Shown here: positions 1 through 8,778 of the stretch, in pieces
How the letters are laid out: every line of letters starts with the position of its first letter
Numbering within the stretch: position 1 is the first letter of the stretch
DNA from: Rhodospirillales bacterium
GTDB taxonomy: Bacteria > Pseudomonadota > Alphaproteobacteria > Acetobacterales > Acetobacteraceae
NCBI GenBank assembly: GCA_028869315.1
Contig: JAGWSV010000241.1
Location: 1-42,653 of the forward strand
DNA: 42,653 nt
Reading direction: 5' to 3'
The notes under the pieces: model-generated
The model's input: only the letters and a program-made list of their open reading frames with translations
Database searches by the model: none
Told to the model about the DNA's origin: nothing
Program-made: the position numbers and the translations under genes

Positions 1-684
1 GACCCGAACCACCGCGACCGCATCGCCTTCGCCCGCGTCTGCTCGGGCCGGCTCACGCGCGGGATGCGGCTGAGGCAGGTGCGCACCGGCAAGCTGATCC
101 CGCTGCACGCACCACAGTTCTTCTTCGCCCGCGAGCGCGAGATTGCCGAGGAAGCCTTCGCCGGCGACGTGGTGGGCATCCCCAACCACGGCACCCTGCG
201 CATCGGCGACACGCTGACCGACGGCGAGGCGCTCAATTTCGTCGGGGTCCCGTCCTTCGCGCCGGAAATCCTGCGCCGGGTGCGGCTCGATGACGCGATG
301 AAGGCGAAGAAGCTGCGCCAGGCGCTGGTGGAACTGGCCGAGGAAGGCGTGGTGCAGCTGTTCCGGCCGCAGGACGGCGCGGCCCCGATCGTCGGCGTGG
401 TCGGCGCGTTGCAGCTCGACGTGCTGGCCGCCCGGCTCGGCGCGGAATACGGCGTAGCGGTGGGGTTCGACGCGGTGCCGTTCGCGTTGGCGCGCTGGGT
501 CTCATCGGCGGACAAAGCGGCGCTGGAGCGCTTCATCGCCGCCAACCGCTCGGCGATCGCCGACGACGTGGACGGCGATCCGGTGTTTCTCGCGACCTCG
601 GATTTCATGCTACGGCGGACCATGGACCTGACGCCGGCGCTGACATTCCGCGACGTAAAGGACGTGCGGGCGGCCGCGGCCTGA
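1..684 (+). CDS. prfC: Peptide chain release factor 3 (RF3), 3' part only
   Basis: This reading frame is open from the first base, so the gene begins upstream and only about 227 C-terminal residues are here. RF3 is the translational GTPase that removes RF1/RF2 from the ribosome after termination. The visible part matches RF3 domains II and III: a beta-barrel stretch reading RLTRGMRLRQVRTGK, the segment HAPQFFFARERE, then EEAFAGDVVGIPNHGTLRIG, and a domain III with VPSFAPEILRRV and EEGVVQLFRP. The GTPase domain with its P-loop lies outside the window. The ATG at 64 is internal and is not a start. The stop is TGA at 682-684. The next gene (801-1964) is convergent. The family assignment is confident; regulation cannot be judged without the 5' end. 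Confidence 0.93.
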   Translation, partial: DPNHRDRIAFARVCSGRLTRGMRLRQVRTGKLIPLHAPQFFFAREREIAEEAFAGDVVGIPNHGTLRIGDTLTDGEALNFVGVPSFAPEILRRVRLDDAMKAKKLRQALVELAEEGVVQLFRPQDGAAPIVGVVGALQLDVLAARLGAEYGVAVGFDAVPFALARWVSSADKAALERFIAANRSAIADDVDGDPVFLATSDFMLRRTMDLTPALTFRDVKDVRAAAA

Positions 685-800
685 TACCGGCGGGTGCGTT
701 CGCCGACCGGGAGAACGCGCCGGGCTGGCAGGAGGCTGCATGCGCACGCGAGGTCATAACCGCCGGCAGGACGATCCGCGGCCGGCACCGTCCGCCTGCG

Positions 801-1964
801 TCACGGGCCGACTTCGCGTATCCGCAACGGCAGCAGCAGCCCGAAGCACACCGCCCCCAGGCCGCCCGCGACCAGGAACACCCCAAGCGCCGGCAACGCC
901 GCCACCACCGCCGCCCCCAAACTGGGCGCCGCCGCCTGCGCCAGCAGCGGCGGCACCGCCAACCAGCCGAGCAGCGCCGCGTAGCCGGCGGGCCCGAAGA
1001 TGGCCATTGGCAGTGTCCCGCGGTTGATCGACAGAATCCCGTTGCTCATCCCATACAGCACCGCGAACACGGCCACCGAGGCCGGGCCGCCGAGCACCAG
1101 CACCGCGACCGCCAGCGGCATCAGCGCCGCGGCCAGCCGCGCCCGCGTCAGCACACGCCAGCGCCGGTCGAGCGACCAATCGACCACCCGCCCCAGCACC
1201 TGTCCGGGCCCGATCAGCGCCGCCGCCATCACCGCATGCCCGCGGCTCAGCCCCAGGCCGTGGAAAAGCTGCAGGACGTAGACGGCGATCGCGGTTGTGA
1301 TCAGCCAGCGCAACGTGAAGAACCCCGAAAGGCATGTCAGCGCCGTGAGCCGCCGGCGCCCCCCCGGCCCGCTCCGCGCGCGCGCAGGCGTCGGCGGCAT
1401 GGGCCCGGCCTTCGGCACCAGCCACAGGATCACCGGCAGGTTCACCGTCAACAACACGCCGGCATAGATCGCCAGCGTGGCCCGCCACCCGAACAGATGC
1501 ACAAGCGCGGTGCTCGACGGCCAGAACACCGTGCTGGAGAACCCGGCGACCAACGTGATCCCGGTGATCACCGGCCCCGCGCCGACGCCCAGCAGCCGCC
1601 CGACCGTGGCGAAGGCCGCGTCATAAAGGCCGAGCGCCATGCCGACGCCCAGCACCGTCCATCCCACATACCACATCGAGAGTCCGCGCGCGGCGGCGAG
1701 CAGCCCCAGGCCGGCGGCCAGGATCACGGCGCTGGTTGCCAGCACGCCGCGCCCCCCACGCCGGTCGATCCAGCGCCCGATCCGCGGCGCGCAGGTGCCG
1801 GCGACGATCAGCGCCCAGGACAACGCCCCCACCGTTGCCGTCCGCGACCCGCCGAGGTCGCGCGTCACCACGCCCAGGATCACCGCCGGCAGGTAGAAGG
1901 TCGTCCCCCAGGCGATGAGCTGCGTCAGCCCGAGAACCAGGCTGAGACGTCGCGTCAGGCGCAT
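801..1964 (-). CDS. MFS transporter, 12-TM type
   Basis: This is a 387-residue, very hydrophobic protein of the major facilitator superfamily. It starts with a short basic segment (MRLTRRLS) followed by a first membrane segment containing LGLTQLIAWGTTFYLPAVI. The inter-helix loop RIGRWIDRRGGR, residues roughly 61-72, fits the MFS motif A region between TM2 and TM3. The rest shows regularly spaced hydrophobic helices with small loops, and the length is normal for the family. It lies 21 bases downstream of the GNAT acetyltransferase gene on the same strand, so the two are probably co-transcribed. An acetyltransferase next to an exporter suggests handling of a toxic amine or amino-acid analogue, but the substrate cannot be read from the sequence. 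Confidence 0.85.
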   Translation of the reverse strand: MRLTRRLSLVLGLTQLIAWGTTFYLPAVILGVVTRDLGGSRTATVGALSWALIVAGTCAPRIGRWIDRRGGRGVLATSAVILAAGLGLLAAARGLSMWYVGWTVLGVGMALGLYDAAFATVGRLLGVGAGPVITGITLVAGFSSTVFWPSSTALVHLFGWRATLAIYAGVLLTVNLPVILWLVPKAGPMPPTPARARSGPGGRRRLTALTCLSGFFTLRWLITTAIAVYVLQLFHGLGLSRGHAVMAAALIGPGQVLGRVVDWSLDRRWRVLTRARLAAALMPLAVAVLVLGGPASVAVFAVLYGMSNGILSINRGTLPMAIFGPAGYAALLGWLAVPPLLAQAAAPSLGAAVVAALPALGVFLVAGGLGAVCFGLLLPLRIREVGP

Positions 1965-1985
1965 CCGTCGTGTCCCCCGCCCTGG

Positions 1986-2579
1986 TCAGCCGGCGCGATC
2001 GGGCGATCGCTCCCCCGGCGGCCGGTCGTTTGACGGCCGGTCCGGCGGCGCAGCATCACCCGCGCCCAACGACCGTTGCAACAACACCGTATCGAGCCAG
2101 CGCCCGTGCTTGAAACCGACCGAGCGCAGCACGCCGACCAGCCGGAACCCCAGCCGCTCGTGCAACCGGATCGAGGCAAGGTTGCCGCTGTTGCCGACCA
2201 CCGCCACCATCTGCCGGAACCCGACGTCGGCGCAGGCAACGATCAGCGCCTCGAGCAGCCGTGTCCCGAAGCCGCGCCCCGCCGCTTCGGGCCGCAGATA
2301 GACGGAGTTCTCCACCGTCTCGCGATAGGCGGGGCGCGGACGATACGGCCCCGCATAGGCGTAGCCCAGCACCTGCCCGCCGGCCTCGGCGACCAGGTAG
2401 GGATAGTCGTGCGCGACAAGCTGCGCATGGCGCCGGAGCATCTCCGCGACCGACGGCGGATCCGTTTCGAAGGAGGCGGTGCCATCCCGGACATGCTGGC
2501 CATAGATCGCAGCCACGGCCGCGATGTCCTGCTCGATGGCAGGGCGGACGAGCGGAGCGGTTGTCGCGGGATGTTCCAT
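1986..2579 (-). CDS. GNAT N-acetyltransferase, phosphinothricin acetyltransferase (bar/pat)-like
   Basis: This is a 197-residue acetyltransferase of the GNAT fold. The frame extends further upstream, but the start at 2579 is chosen because the protein then begins MEHPATTAPLVRPAIEQD and a purine-rich ribosome-binding site (GAAGGAAG) precedes the ATG. The acetyl-CoA loop is RPEAAGRGFGTRLLEAL, about residues 115-131. The phrases DGTASFETDPP, YAYAGPYRPRPAYRETVE and LHERLGFRLVG, with SVGFKHGRWLDTVLLQ, are typical of the bar/pat/YncA group, which acetylates phosphinothricin or methionine sulfone-type amines. The proline- and arginine-rich tail of about 20 residues is probably disordered. It precedes the MFS transporter and is divergent from a LysR gene that may control it. 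Confidence 0.87.
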   Translation of the reverse strand: MEHPATTAPLVRPAIEQDIAAVAAIYGQHVRDGTASFETDPPSVAEMLRRHAQLVAHDYPYLVAEAGGQVLGYAYAGPYRPRPAYRETVENSVYLRPEAAGRGFGTRLLEALIVACADVGFRQMVAVVGNSGNLASIRLHERLGFRLVGVLRSVGFKHGRWLDTVLLQRSLGAGDAAPPDRPSNDRPPGERSPDRAG

Positions 2580-2687
2580 CGGTGCTTCCTTCGCTCGGGG
2601 CGCCCATCGTTCTCGTGGGTGCGCATGCCGGTTCCACCATCCGCCCTCGCCCGGTGGAAGAAAGATTTTCCAATACGGCGCATCAGA

Positions 2688-2702
2688 ATAAGCTTTGCTT
2701 AT
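2688..2702. promoter_or_regulatory. ATAAGC-TTT-GCTTAT inverted repeat, candidate LysR operator
   Basis: A perfect 6-bp inverted repeat with a 3-base centre lies in the AT-rich end of the intergenic space between the GNAT gene and the divergent LysR gene. It fits the T-N11-A pattern of LysR-type binding sites (T at 2689, A at 2701). Its right arm includes the first two bases of the regulator's ATG, so occupancy could block both initiation and any promoter reading toward the GNAT gene. Function is inferred from position and symmetry only. Confidence 0.5.
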
Positions 2703-3597
2703 GGTTTCCCCGACCTTGCGCCAGCTCCGTACCCTTCTCGCCGCCGTCGAGGCCGGCAGCGTGTCGGCCGCCGCACGCCGGCTCGGCCTGACCCAGCCGG
2801 CCGCCAGCCAGCAACTGCGCGACCTGGAGCGGGCGCTTGGCGTGCGCCTGCTTGACCGCGCCGCCGGCCGAGTGATCCCGACGGCCGCCGGCGCCGCGAT
2901 TCTCGATCCCGCCCGGCGCGTACAGGCCGCGACCGCGGACGTGGTTGCCGCGGCGGAGCGGCATCGTGGCGGCGAGGTCGGGCAGGTGCGCCTCGGCACT
3001 GGCGCAACCGCCTGCATCTACCTGCTGCCGCCGATGCTCGCCGCGGCGAAGCAGCGCATGCCGGGCCTGGAGATCACCGTCGCGACCGGGAACACTCCGG
3101 ACATGCTGCGCCAGGTCGAGTCCGGCGGCCTCGATATCGCCTTCATCACGATGCCGCTGTCGCTTGGCCGGTCACTCAGCGGCACCCGCGTCCTGTCGGA
3201 CCCGCTGGCCGCACTGCTGCCGGACACGATGGCGCCGCCCGCCGCAACCATGACGCCGGAGCACATCGCGGGGCTGCCCCTCATTCTCTACGAGGCCGGC
3301 GGCAACACGCGCGGCCTCGTCGATGGCTGGTTCCGGCGCGCGGGACTTTCGGCGCGGCCGATCATGGAACTCGGCAACGTGGAGGCGATCAAGGTGCTGG
3401 TCGGCAGCGGCCTCGGCGCCTCGATCCTGCCGGAACTGGCCCTGCGCGCGCCGGTTCCGGGGGCGATGACGCGGCGGCTGCGGCCGGTCGTCGCGCGCAA
3501 CCTGGGCTACGTCCTGCGGCGGGAAAAAGTGCTGAATCGCGGACTGCAGGTCCTGATCGCGGAACTGGAACGAATCGCAGCAGGTTCGCGGCCGTGA
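2701..3597 (+). CDS. LysR-family transcriptional regulator
   Basis: This is a 298-residue LysR-type regulator. The N-terminal winged helix-turn-helix covers roughly residues 4-62: LRQLRTLLAAVEAGSVSAAA, then RRLGLTQPAASQQLRDLE and LGVRLLDRA. The remainder is the two-lobed effector-binding domain, beginning near GQVRLGTGATACIYLLPP. The ATG at 2701 is preferred over the in-frame TTG at 2695 because family members begin just before the LRQL helix. No convincing Shine-Dalgarno sequence precedes either codon. The gene is divergent from the GNAT-MFS pair, the classic position for a regulator of its neighbours. A short inverted repeat overlaps its start codon and suggests autoregulation. The effector is unknown. 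Confidence 0.9.
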   Translation: MVSPTLRQLRTLLAAVEAGSVSAAARRLGLTQPAASQQLRDLERALGVRLLDRAAGRVIPTAAGAAILDPARRVQAATADVVAAAERHRGGEVGQVRLGTGATACIYLLPPMLAAAKQRMPGLEITVATGNTPDMLRQVESGGLDIAFITMPLSLGRSLSGTRVLSDPLAALLPDTMAPPAATMTPEHIAGLPLILYEAGGNTRGLVDGWFRRAGLSARPIMELGNVEAIKVLVGSGLGASILPELALRAPVPGAMTRRLRPVVARNLGYVLRREKVLNRGLQVLIAELERIAAGSRP

Positions 3598-3652
3598 CGG
3601 AGCTTGGGTGATCGCCCCGGAACGTACCAGGCGCCAGGAGCCGAACGGGCCG

Positions 3653-3682
3653 GCGCGCCAGCCGCAGGGACGCCGGGCGCGC
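3653..3682. terminator. Possible bidirectional hairpin between convergent genes
   Basis: GCGCGCC at 3653-3659 and GGCGCGC at 3676-3682 can pair as a 7-bp all-GC stem with a 16-base loop. It lies between the 3' ends of the LysR gene and ispE. There is no T tract on either side, so it is not a canonical intrinsic terminator, and self-complementary GC runs arise easily at this composition. Confidence 0.28.
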
Positions 3683-3731
3683 GATACCGGCGGCCGGCCG
3701 TAGCAACCCAGCCTGGACGCCCTCTGTCGCC

Positions 3732-4601
3732 CTACGCCGCCTGCCCTGCCCCGCCCCAGCACCACCACCCGGGCCGCGCCAGGGCCGCGGCGGCGGCGGC
3801 GGCTGCCTCGGGTTCGGGAAACAGCCCGAAACACGTGGCGCCCGAGCCGCTCATGCGCGCCAGCAGGCATCCGGGGCGGGACGCCAGCGCCTCCAGCACC
3901 GCATCGATCGGCGGGCACAGCACGCGCGCCGGACCCTCGAGGTCATTGCGCAACAGCGCCAGATCGGCGGCCATCGCGCGGGCGTCCGCCCAGCCGTCCG
4001 GCAGCACCGCGGGGGCGGAGAACGGTCCGACGCGCGCGCGAAACACCGAGGCCGTCGCCACCGGCAAGCCGGGGTTCACGAGGACAAGACCGAAGCGCGG
4101 GAGCCGGGGGGCGGATGTCAGTGTCTCGCCCACGCCGCCCATGCGCGCTGGCTTGCCGGCCAGACAGACCGGCACGTCCGCACCGAGGGTCGCGGCAATC
4201 GCCGTCAGGTCGACCTGTGCCGCCGCAGCGCCCCACAGGCGGGCGAGCAAGCGCAATGCCGCCGCCGCATCCGCCGAGCCGCCGCCGATGCCGGAGGCGA
4301 CCGGCAGCGCCTTCTCGAGCACCAGCCGTACCGCCGGCGTGACCCCCGCCATTGCTGCCAGCGAGCGGGCAGCGCGCAGCACCAGGTTGTCCGGCTCCGC
4401 CGCCAGGGCCGCGCCGAAGGGGCCGGCTAGCTCCAGGGTGAGGTCGGTCGCCGGTTCCGCCCATAGACGGTCGGCCGCACCCGCAAACACGGCGAGGCTG
4501 TCGAGCCGGTGGTAGCCGTCCGCGCGGCGGCCCAGAACGTGCAGGAACAGGTTGATCTTGGCCGGCGCCTGCTCGGCGCGCGCCGCTCCCGCCCCGGTCA
4601 T
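3732..4601 (-). CDS. ispE: 4-diphosphocytidyl-2-C-methyl-D-erythritol kinase
   Basis: IspE phosphorylates the 2-hydroxyl of CDP-methylerythritol, the fourth step of the non-mevalonate (MEP) isoprenoid pathway. The 289-residue length is normal. Visible signatures are [20 protein letters not shown] near the N-terminus, with the conserved lysine at residue 15. The GHMP-kinase glycine-rich loop follows as [17 protein letters not shown], then LGADVPVCL with the catalytic aspartate. A C-terminal GHMP segment reads [15 protein letters not shown]. The start at 4601 is chosen by homology to the family N-terminus; the frame runs on upstream without a plausible start. It lies 62 bases downstream of the TPR gene on the same strand, an arrangement I associate with alphaproteobacteria, and is probably co-transcribed. 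Confidence 0.93.
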   Translation of the reverse strand: MTGAGAARAEQAPAKINLFLHVLGRRADGYHRLDSLAVFAGAADRLWAEPATDLTLELAGPFGAALAAEPDNLVLRAARSLAAMAGVTPAVRLVLEKALPVASGIGGGSADAAAALRLLARLWGAAAAQVDLTAIAATLGADVPVCLAGKPARMGGVGETLTSAPRLPRFGLVLVNPGLPVATASVFRARVGPFSAPAVLPDGWADARAMAADLALLRNDLEGPARVLCPPIDAVLEALASRPGCLLARMSGSGATCFGLFPEPEAAAAAAAALARPGWWCWGGAGQAA

Positions 4602-4663
4602 CGCGGTGTTGCGCGCCGCTCCCGGCGCAGACGCCTGGGTCGACACCCGACGCAGCGCCCGGA

Positions 4664-6418
4664 TCAGCGCAGCCGGGTCGCAGGGACGTCCGTCGCCGGC
4701 TTGGCCGCCGCCGACTTGGTCCCCGCCTTGGTGCGGGCGGCGGGCTGGCGCGCGCTGGCGCGGTCGTGGCGCAGCCGAACGCGCAGCTTGGCCGCCGCCG
4801 ACGGTTCCAGCCCCAGGGTCAAGGCGCGTTCCCACTGGTACCGCGCTTCGAGCTTGCGGCCCGCAGCCCAGTAGACGTCGCCGAGATGGGCGTTGATCGT
4901 CGGATCGTCGGGTGCCAGTTCGGCGGCCCGCTGCTCCACCGTCACCGCGCGTGCGATGTCGTGCCGGCGCAGCAGCACCCAGCCCAGGCTATCGGTGATG
5001 GCGGCACTGTCCGGGCGCGCCCGCGCAGCGGTTTCGATCATCCGCTGCGCCTCGGGAAGGTGAACGCCGCGATCGGCCCAACTGTAGCCCAGGTAGTTCA
5101 GCACCAACGGCTGGTCGGGCGACAGGTGCAGCGCGTGGTGGAAATCGGCCTCGGCGCGCGGCCAGTCCCCGGCTTCGTCATAGGCGATGCCGCGATTGTA
5201 GAGCAGCACCCAGTCGCGGCGGGTCGGTGGCGCCGCGTTGGCGAGCGCCCGCGTATAGGCGGCGATGGCGGCCTGCAGCTTGTGGGTATCGCGCAGAATG
5301 TCCCCCGCCGCGCCGAACGGCAACGCGCTATGTGGGAACAGGCGCTGCAGCCGGTCCAGCCGGCGAAGCGCTTTCTGCGGCTGGCCCAGCCGGTGCAGCA
5401 GATCCGCTGCCTCCAGGGTCGCGACCGGGTCCAGAGGGTCGTTCAATGCCACCCCCGCCAGCAGCGCCAGCGCCTGGCGCAAATGGTCCTGGTCGCTCAG
5501 CAGTTCGGCGCTGAGGAGCAAGGGCGGGGCGAAGCCGGGGCGCGCCGCCAGCGCGAGGCGCAGCATCGCCAGCGCCGATTCCGGGCGATCGGCCGTCTGC
5601 AAGGTGGCGCCCAGACCCAGGAACGCCTCCGCCATCCCGGCAGCGGCACTGGACACCGGACGCTGGGCAAGCGTGCCGGCCAGGGCCGGCAGGGCGATCG
5701 AAAATTCCGGCACCGCCTGCCCAAGTGCATCCAGCCGGCGCAGCGCCGCCGGGCGACGCCCGTGTCGATAGTCGAAGCTGCCGATGATCAGGCTGGTGCG
5801 CAGGTCGCCGGGTCCGAGCGCGCCCGCCGCCCGCCGATACAGCGTGGCGGCCTCGGCGGTGTGGCCGCCGAGATCCGCGATCAGCGCAGCGTGCAGCAGG
5901 TAGAAACCCGGGGCATGGGGTTCGGCGAGCAGCGGCGCCAGCGTCGCCAGCGCCGCATCGGTCTGGCCTTCGCCCTGCCTGGCCCAGGCGAGCAGCACCG
6001 GGCGCAGCAGCCCGGCCTGGCCGTCACGCGGCAGGGTGCGGGCGGCGGCCTCCGCCCGGGGCCATGCCCCGGCGCGCGCATCGGTCGCGACGCGCAGCAG
6101 AATGGCGGCTTGATCGTCCGGCAGACGCCGGGCGAGGCGGGCCGCCTCCGGACTGCCGCTCATCAACGCGGCTTGAAAGGCCCTTCGCAGCAGCAGCGAA
6201 TCGGTGGGGCGGCGGGCCAGGGCGCGGCCGAAATAGATGGCGGCGACGCCCGGATCACCCTGCGACACCGCGAACTTCCCGGCCAGGAAGTCGCCCGCCG
6301 TACTGGCGACAGGAGCCGGAGCCGCGGTATCGGCACAGGCGGGCAACGCGCCCGTCGCGAACAATGCCATGCCGAGCACGGCAACGCGGGAGAAGCGACG
6401 GAGATGCGAAGGAACCAT
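4664..6418 (-). CDS. TPR-repeat exported protein
   Basis: This is a 584-residue protein made mostly of tetratricopeptide repeats. It begins with a secretion signal: basic residues (HLRRFSR), a hydrophobic core, then ALPACADTA. The cysteine could be a lipoprotein acceptor, although proline at the -2 position is unusual, or cleavage could follow ACA. Repeats are recognisable from about residue 40 to 540, most clearly near the C-terminus: [19 protein letters not shown], then [31 protein letters not shown] and [19 protein letters not shown] basic, alanine-rich tail follows. TPR arrays are protein-interaction scaffolds, here probably in the periplasm or attached to the envelope. The partner is unknown, and the proximity to ispE need not mean a shared function. 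Confidence 0.85.
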   Translation of the reverse strand: MVPSHLRRFSRVAVLGMALFATGALPACADTAAPAPVASTAGDFLAGKFAVSQGDPGVAAIYFGRALARRPTDSLLLRRAFQAALMSGSPEAARLARRLPDDQAAILLRVATDARAGAWPRAEAAARTLPRDGQAGLLRPVLLAWARQGEGQTDAALATLAPLLAEPHAPGFYLLHAALIADLGGHTAEAATLYRRAAGALGPGDLRTSLIIGSFDYRHGRRPAALRRLDALGQAVPEFSIALPALAGTLAQRPVSSAAAGMAEAFLGLGATLQTADRPESALAMLRLALAARPGFAPPLLLSAELLSDQDHLRQALALLAGVALNDPLDPVATLEAADLLHRLGQPQKALRRLDRLQRLFPHSALPFGAAGDILRDTHKLQAAIAAYTRALANAAPPTRRDWVLLYNRGIAYDEAGDWPRAEADFHHALHLSPDQPLVLNYLGYSWADRGVHLPEAQRMIETAARARPDSAAITDSLGWVLLRRHDIARAVTVEQRAAELAPDDPTINAHLGDVYWAAGRKLEARYQWERALTLGLEPSAAAKLRVRLRHDRASARQPAARTKAGTKSAAAKPATDVPATRLR

Positions 6419-6561
6419 GACCCTGGACCTTACCCGGCTGCCGGGACCGGTGCCATGGGGATTTCATGGACGGAGCCACGCGGGCGTTCTGCCCAAGCGT
6501 GCCGGTCGATCGCTTGCAGGTCGGTCGCGCGTGAGCCGGCCGCGGGCAGGGCGCCCGTGCG

Positions 6562-7092
6562 TCAGCCGCCGGCGACGAGGCTCCGGGATGCGGCCCGACG
6601 GCCTCGGGCCAGTGCCAGGCCGAGGACGCCGGTTGCCAGCAGGGTCAACGTGGCGGGTTCCGGGACGGTGAGACCAAAGACCGCCTGGTAGGTGCCGCTG
6701 GTCGCGGTGCCGGCCCAACTCACGGTGATGGTGCCGGCCGTCAGGCTGGTGGTCACCTTCGGCAGGAAGCTGGTGGAGAGCAGCGAGAGGGTGGTGAACG
6801 GCTTGGCGGAAGCCGTGAAGGTCATGCTCCAGCCGGCGGAGTTGGCGGCCGGCGCGATGATATCGGTGATAGTGAGGGTGGTGCCGGTGAAGACCGCGGT
6901 ATCGGTATTGCTAGAGTCCGAATAGGAGAACGTGCCCGGAGCGGTCAGGCTGGAGAGAGTAAAGAAATTCGTCGTCAGGCCGCTGAACTCCAGCGATCCA
7001 TCGATCGTCTGGCCGGTATAGTCCGCACGGGCGATGCCCGCGTGGGCAAGTGCCAGGATCAGGGCGGTCGGAATCAGATAGCGGGCTCGCAT
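6562..7092 (-). CDS. PEP-CTERM sorting-domain protein
   Basis: This 176-residue secreted protein has a signal peptide (MRARYLIPTALILALAHAG, cleavage likely after ARA) and a Ser/Thr-rich, low-complexity body. The PEP-CTERM tail starts at VPEPATLTLL, followed by a hydrophobic helix and the basic end RGRRAAS. PEP-CTERM tails are recognised by an inner-membrane exosortase, which removes the tail during export to the surface; such systems often accompany exopolysaccharide genes. No exosortase gene is in the window. The start at 7092 is supported by the signal peptide and by GGAG six bases upstream. Base composition in the body is less GC-skewed than in the neighbours because of the many Thr and Ser codons. 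The body fold was not recognised. Confidence 0.82.
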   Translation of the reverse strand: MRARYLIPTALILALAHAGIARADYTGQTIDGSLEFSGLTTNFFTLSSLTAPGTFSYSDSSNTDTAVFTGTTLTITDIIAPAANSAGWSMTFTASAKPFTTLSLLSTSFLPKVTTSLTAGTITVSWAGTATSGTYQAVFGLTVPEPATLTLLATGVLGLALARGRRAASRSLVAGG

Positions 7093-7399
7093 GGCAGGCT
7101 CCAACAGACGGCCTCGGAAAACGTCACCTGACCTGTCGGTCCTGGCACGCACCAACGCGGCCTCATCATATCGGGGGCGCAGCGCCGTCACAACAAGAAT
7201 GGCGCAGGACAAGGAGCGCATTATTCCGCAATGGGTTTGTCGCCGTTGGTTGCCGAATTGGGACGCGCCTGCGGCACCCGATCTCGCGGGCCAACCCCGC
7301 CGCACGCCTCCGGCCCCGGCCTGATCCGTGCCCGCCCGGCGAGCGGCTCGGCGGCGCGGTCCGCTTGACCGCGGCACGACAAATCGCGACGGTCGGGCC
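7093..7399. other. Divergent intergenic region
   Basis: This stretch of 307 bases separates the PEP-CTERM gene from the flavin monooxygenase gene. The left half carries the PEP-CTERM promoter. The right half (about 7240-7399) is GC-rich and must drive the monooxygenase, but no clear promoter boxes or ribosome-binding site were found there. Open frames crossing it on both strands have no recognisable protein features. Confidence 0.6.
7165..7193 (-). promoter_or_regulatory. Sigma-70 type promoter of the PEP-CTERM gene
   Basis: Reading on the minus strand, TTGTGA (7193-7188) and TATGAT (7170-7165) are separated by exactly 17 bases. They match the -35 and -10 consensus at 4/6 and 5/6 positions. 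Transcription would start near 7158, giving a leader of about 65 bases before the ATG at 7092. This is the best promoter match noticed in the window. Confidence 0.55.
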
Positions 7400-8770
7400 A
7401 TGACCCGCAAGCTCCGGCTCAATGCCTTCGACATGAACTGCGTGGCCCACCAGTCCCCGGGGCTGTGGACCCACCCGCGCGACCGCGCCGACAGCTACAA
7501 TACCCTCGGCTACTGGACCGATCTCGCCCGTACCTTGGAACGCGGGAAGTTCGATGCGGTTTTCCTCGCCGACGTGCTCGGCATCTACGACGTCTATCGC
7601 GGCTCGCCGGCGGCGGCGCTGGAAGGCGCAGTGCAGGTGCCGGTGAACGACCCGATGATGCTGGTCTCGGCGATGGCGCTGGTGACCGAACATCTCGGCT
7701 TCGGGGTCACCTGCACCCTGTCCTACGAGCATCCCTACCCGTTCGCTCGGCGGATGAGCACGCTCGACCACCTGACGGGCGGGCGGATCGGCTGGAACAT
7801 CGTCACCGGCTATCTCAACAGCGCCGCCAAGGGCATGGGCATGCCCCGCCAGCAGGGCCACGACATCCGCTACGAGATCGCCGAAGACTACATGCAGGTG
7901 GTCTACAAGCTGTGGGAAGCGAGTTGGGACGACGGCGCCGTGCTGCGCGACCGCGCGACGGGACGATTCGCCGACCCCGCCCGCATCCACCGGATCGCGC
8001 ATGACGGCCCCTATTTCAGCCTCTCGGCGATCCATCTCTGCGAGCCCTCGCCGCAACGCACGCCGGTGCTGTTCCAGGCCGGCGCCTCCACCCGCGGGCG
8101 GCAGTTCGCCGCCGAGCACGCCGAATGCGTGTTCATCAACGGTCCCTCGATGCGGGTGGTGAAGCCGATCGTCGCCGATATCCGCCGCCGCGCCGAAGCC
8201 GCCGGGCGCGACCCGCGGGAGATCGTGATCTTCACCATGATGACCGTGATCACCGACACCACGGCGGAAGCGGCACGGGAGAAATTCGCCGCCTATCGCG
8301 CCTATGCCAGCGAGGAGGGCGGGCTCACCCTGATGTCGGGCTGGACCGGCATCGATTTCTCCCGCCTGCCGCCGGACGAGCCGATCCGCTACGGCGACCA
8401 CGACGCCATGACGTCGGCGCTGGAAGCCTTCACCATTGCCGATCCAAACCGGGAATGGACCCCGCGGGAGATCGGCGCCCATGCCGCGATCGGCGGCCGC
8501 AGCCCGGTGATCGTCGGCGGGCCGTCGGAAGTCGCGGACGCCTTGCAGGCCTGGGTCGAGGAAACCGACGTCGACGGTTTCAACCTGGCCTATGTCGTGA
8601 CGCCCGATACCTTCACGGATTTCGTCGATCTGGTGGTGCCGGAGCTGCAACGCCGCGGCGCCTTCAAGGACGCATACGAACCGGGGACGTTCCGGGAGAA
8701 GCTCTACGGCCCTGGCCGGGCGCGGCTGCCCGAAACCCATCCGGCCGCCCGGGTTCGCAACAGAGGATAG
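7400..8770 (+). CDS. LLM-class flavin-dependent monooxygenase (NtaA/SnaA/DszA family)
   Basis: This 456-residue member of the bacterial luciferase-like superfamily uses FMNH2, supplied by a separate flavin reductase, and oxygen to oxidise organic substrates. Nitrilotriacetate and dibenzothiophene sulfone monooxygenases are the characterised relatives. Family phrases include LNAFDMNCVAHQSPGLW, then KFDAVFLADVLGIYDVY, STLDHLTGGRIGWNIVTGY and GPYFSLSAIHLCEPSPQR, followed by TPVLFQAGASTRGRQFAA. The ATG at 7400 is chosen because family members begin near RKLRLNAFDM; an in-frame ATG at 7328 would add 24 Arg-rich residues with no counterpart. The OsmC gene starts 8 bases after its stop and the MFS gene follows, suggesting one transcript. 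No flavin reductase is visible nearby, and the substrate is unknown. Confidence 0.9.
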   Translation: MTRKLRLNAFDMNCVAHQSPGLWTHPRDRADSYNTLGYWTDLARTLERGKFDAVFLADVLGIYDVYRGSPAAALEGAVQVPVNDPMMLVSAMALVTEHLGFGVTCTLSYEHPYPFARRMSTLDHLTGGRIGWNIVTGYLNSAAKGMGMPRQQGHDIRYEIAEDYMQVVYKLWEASWDDGAVLRDRATGRFADPARIHRIAHDGPYFSLSAIHLCEPSPQRTPVLFQAGASTRGRQFAAEHAECVFINGPSMRVVKPIVADIRRRAEAAGRDPREIVIFTMMTVITDTTAEAAREKFAAYRAYASEEGGLTLMSGWTGIDFSRLPPDEPIRYGDHDAMTSALEAFTIADPNREWTPREIGAHAAIGGRSPVIVGGPSEVADALQAWVEETDVDGFNLAYVVTPDTFTDFVDLVVPELQRRGAFKDAYEPGTFREKLYGPGRARLPETHPAARVRNRG

Positions 8771-8778
8771 ACAGATCC

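Noticed and set aside
685-800. Self-complementary GCCGGC pairs between prfC and the convergent MFS gene
   Set aside because: Six-base GC palindromes are common at this composition and no T tract follows, so a terminator is not supported.
7328-7399. Upstream ATG that would extend the flavin monooxygenase by 24 residues
   Set aside because: The extra residues are Arg-rich and absent from the family N-terminus; the ATG at 7400 fits.
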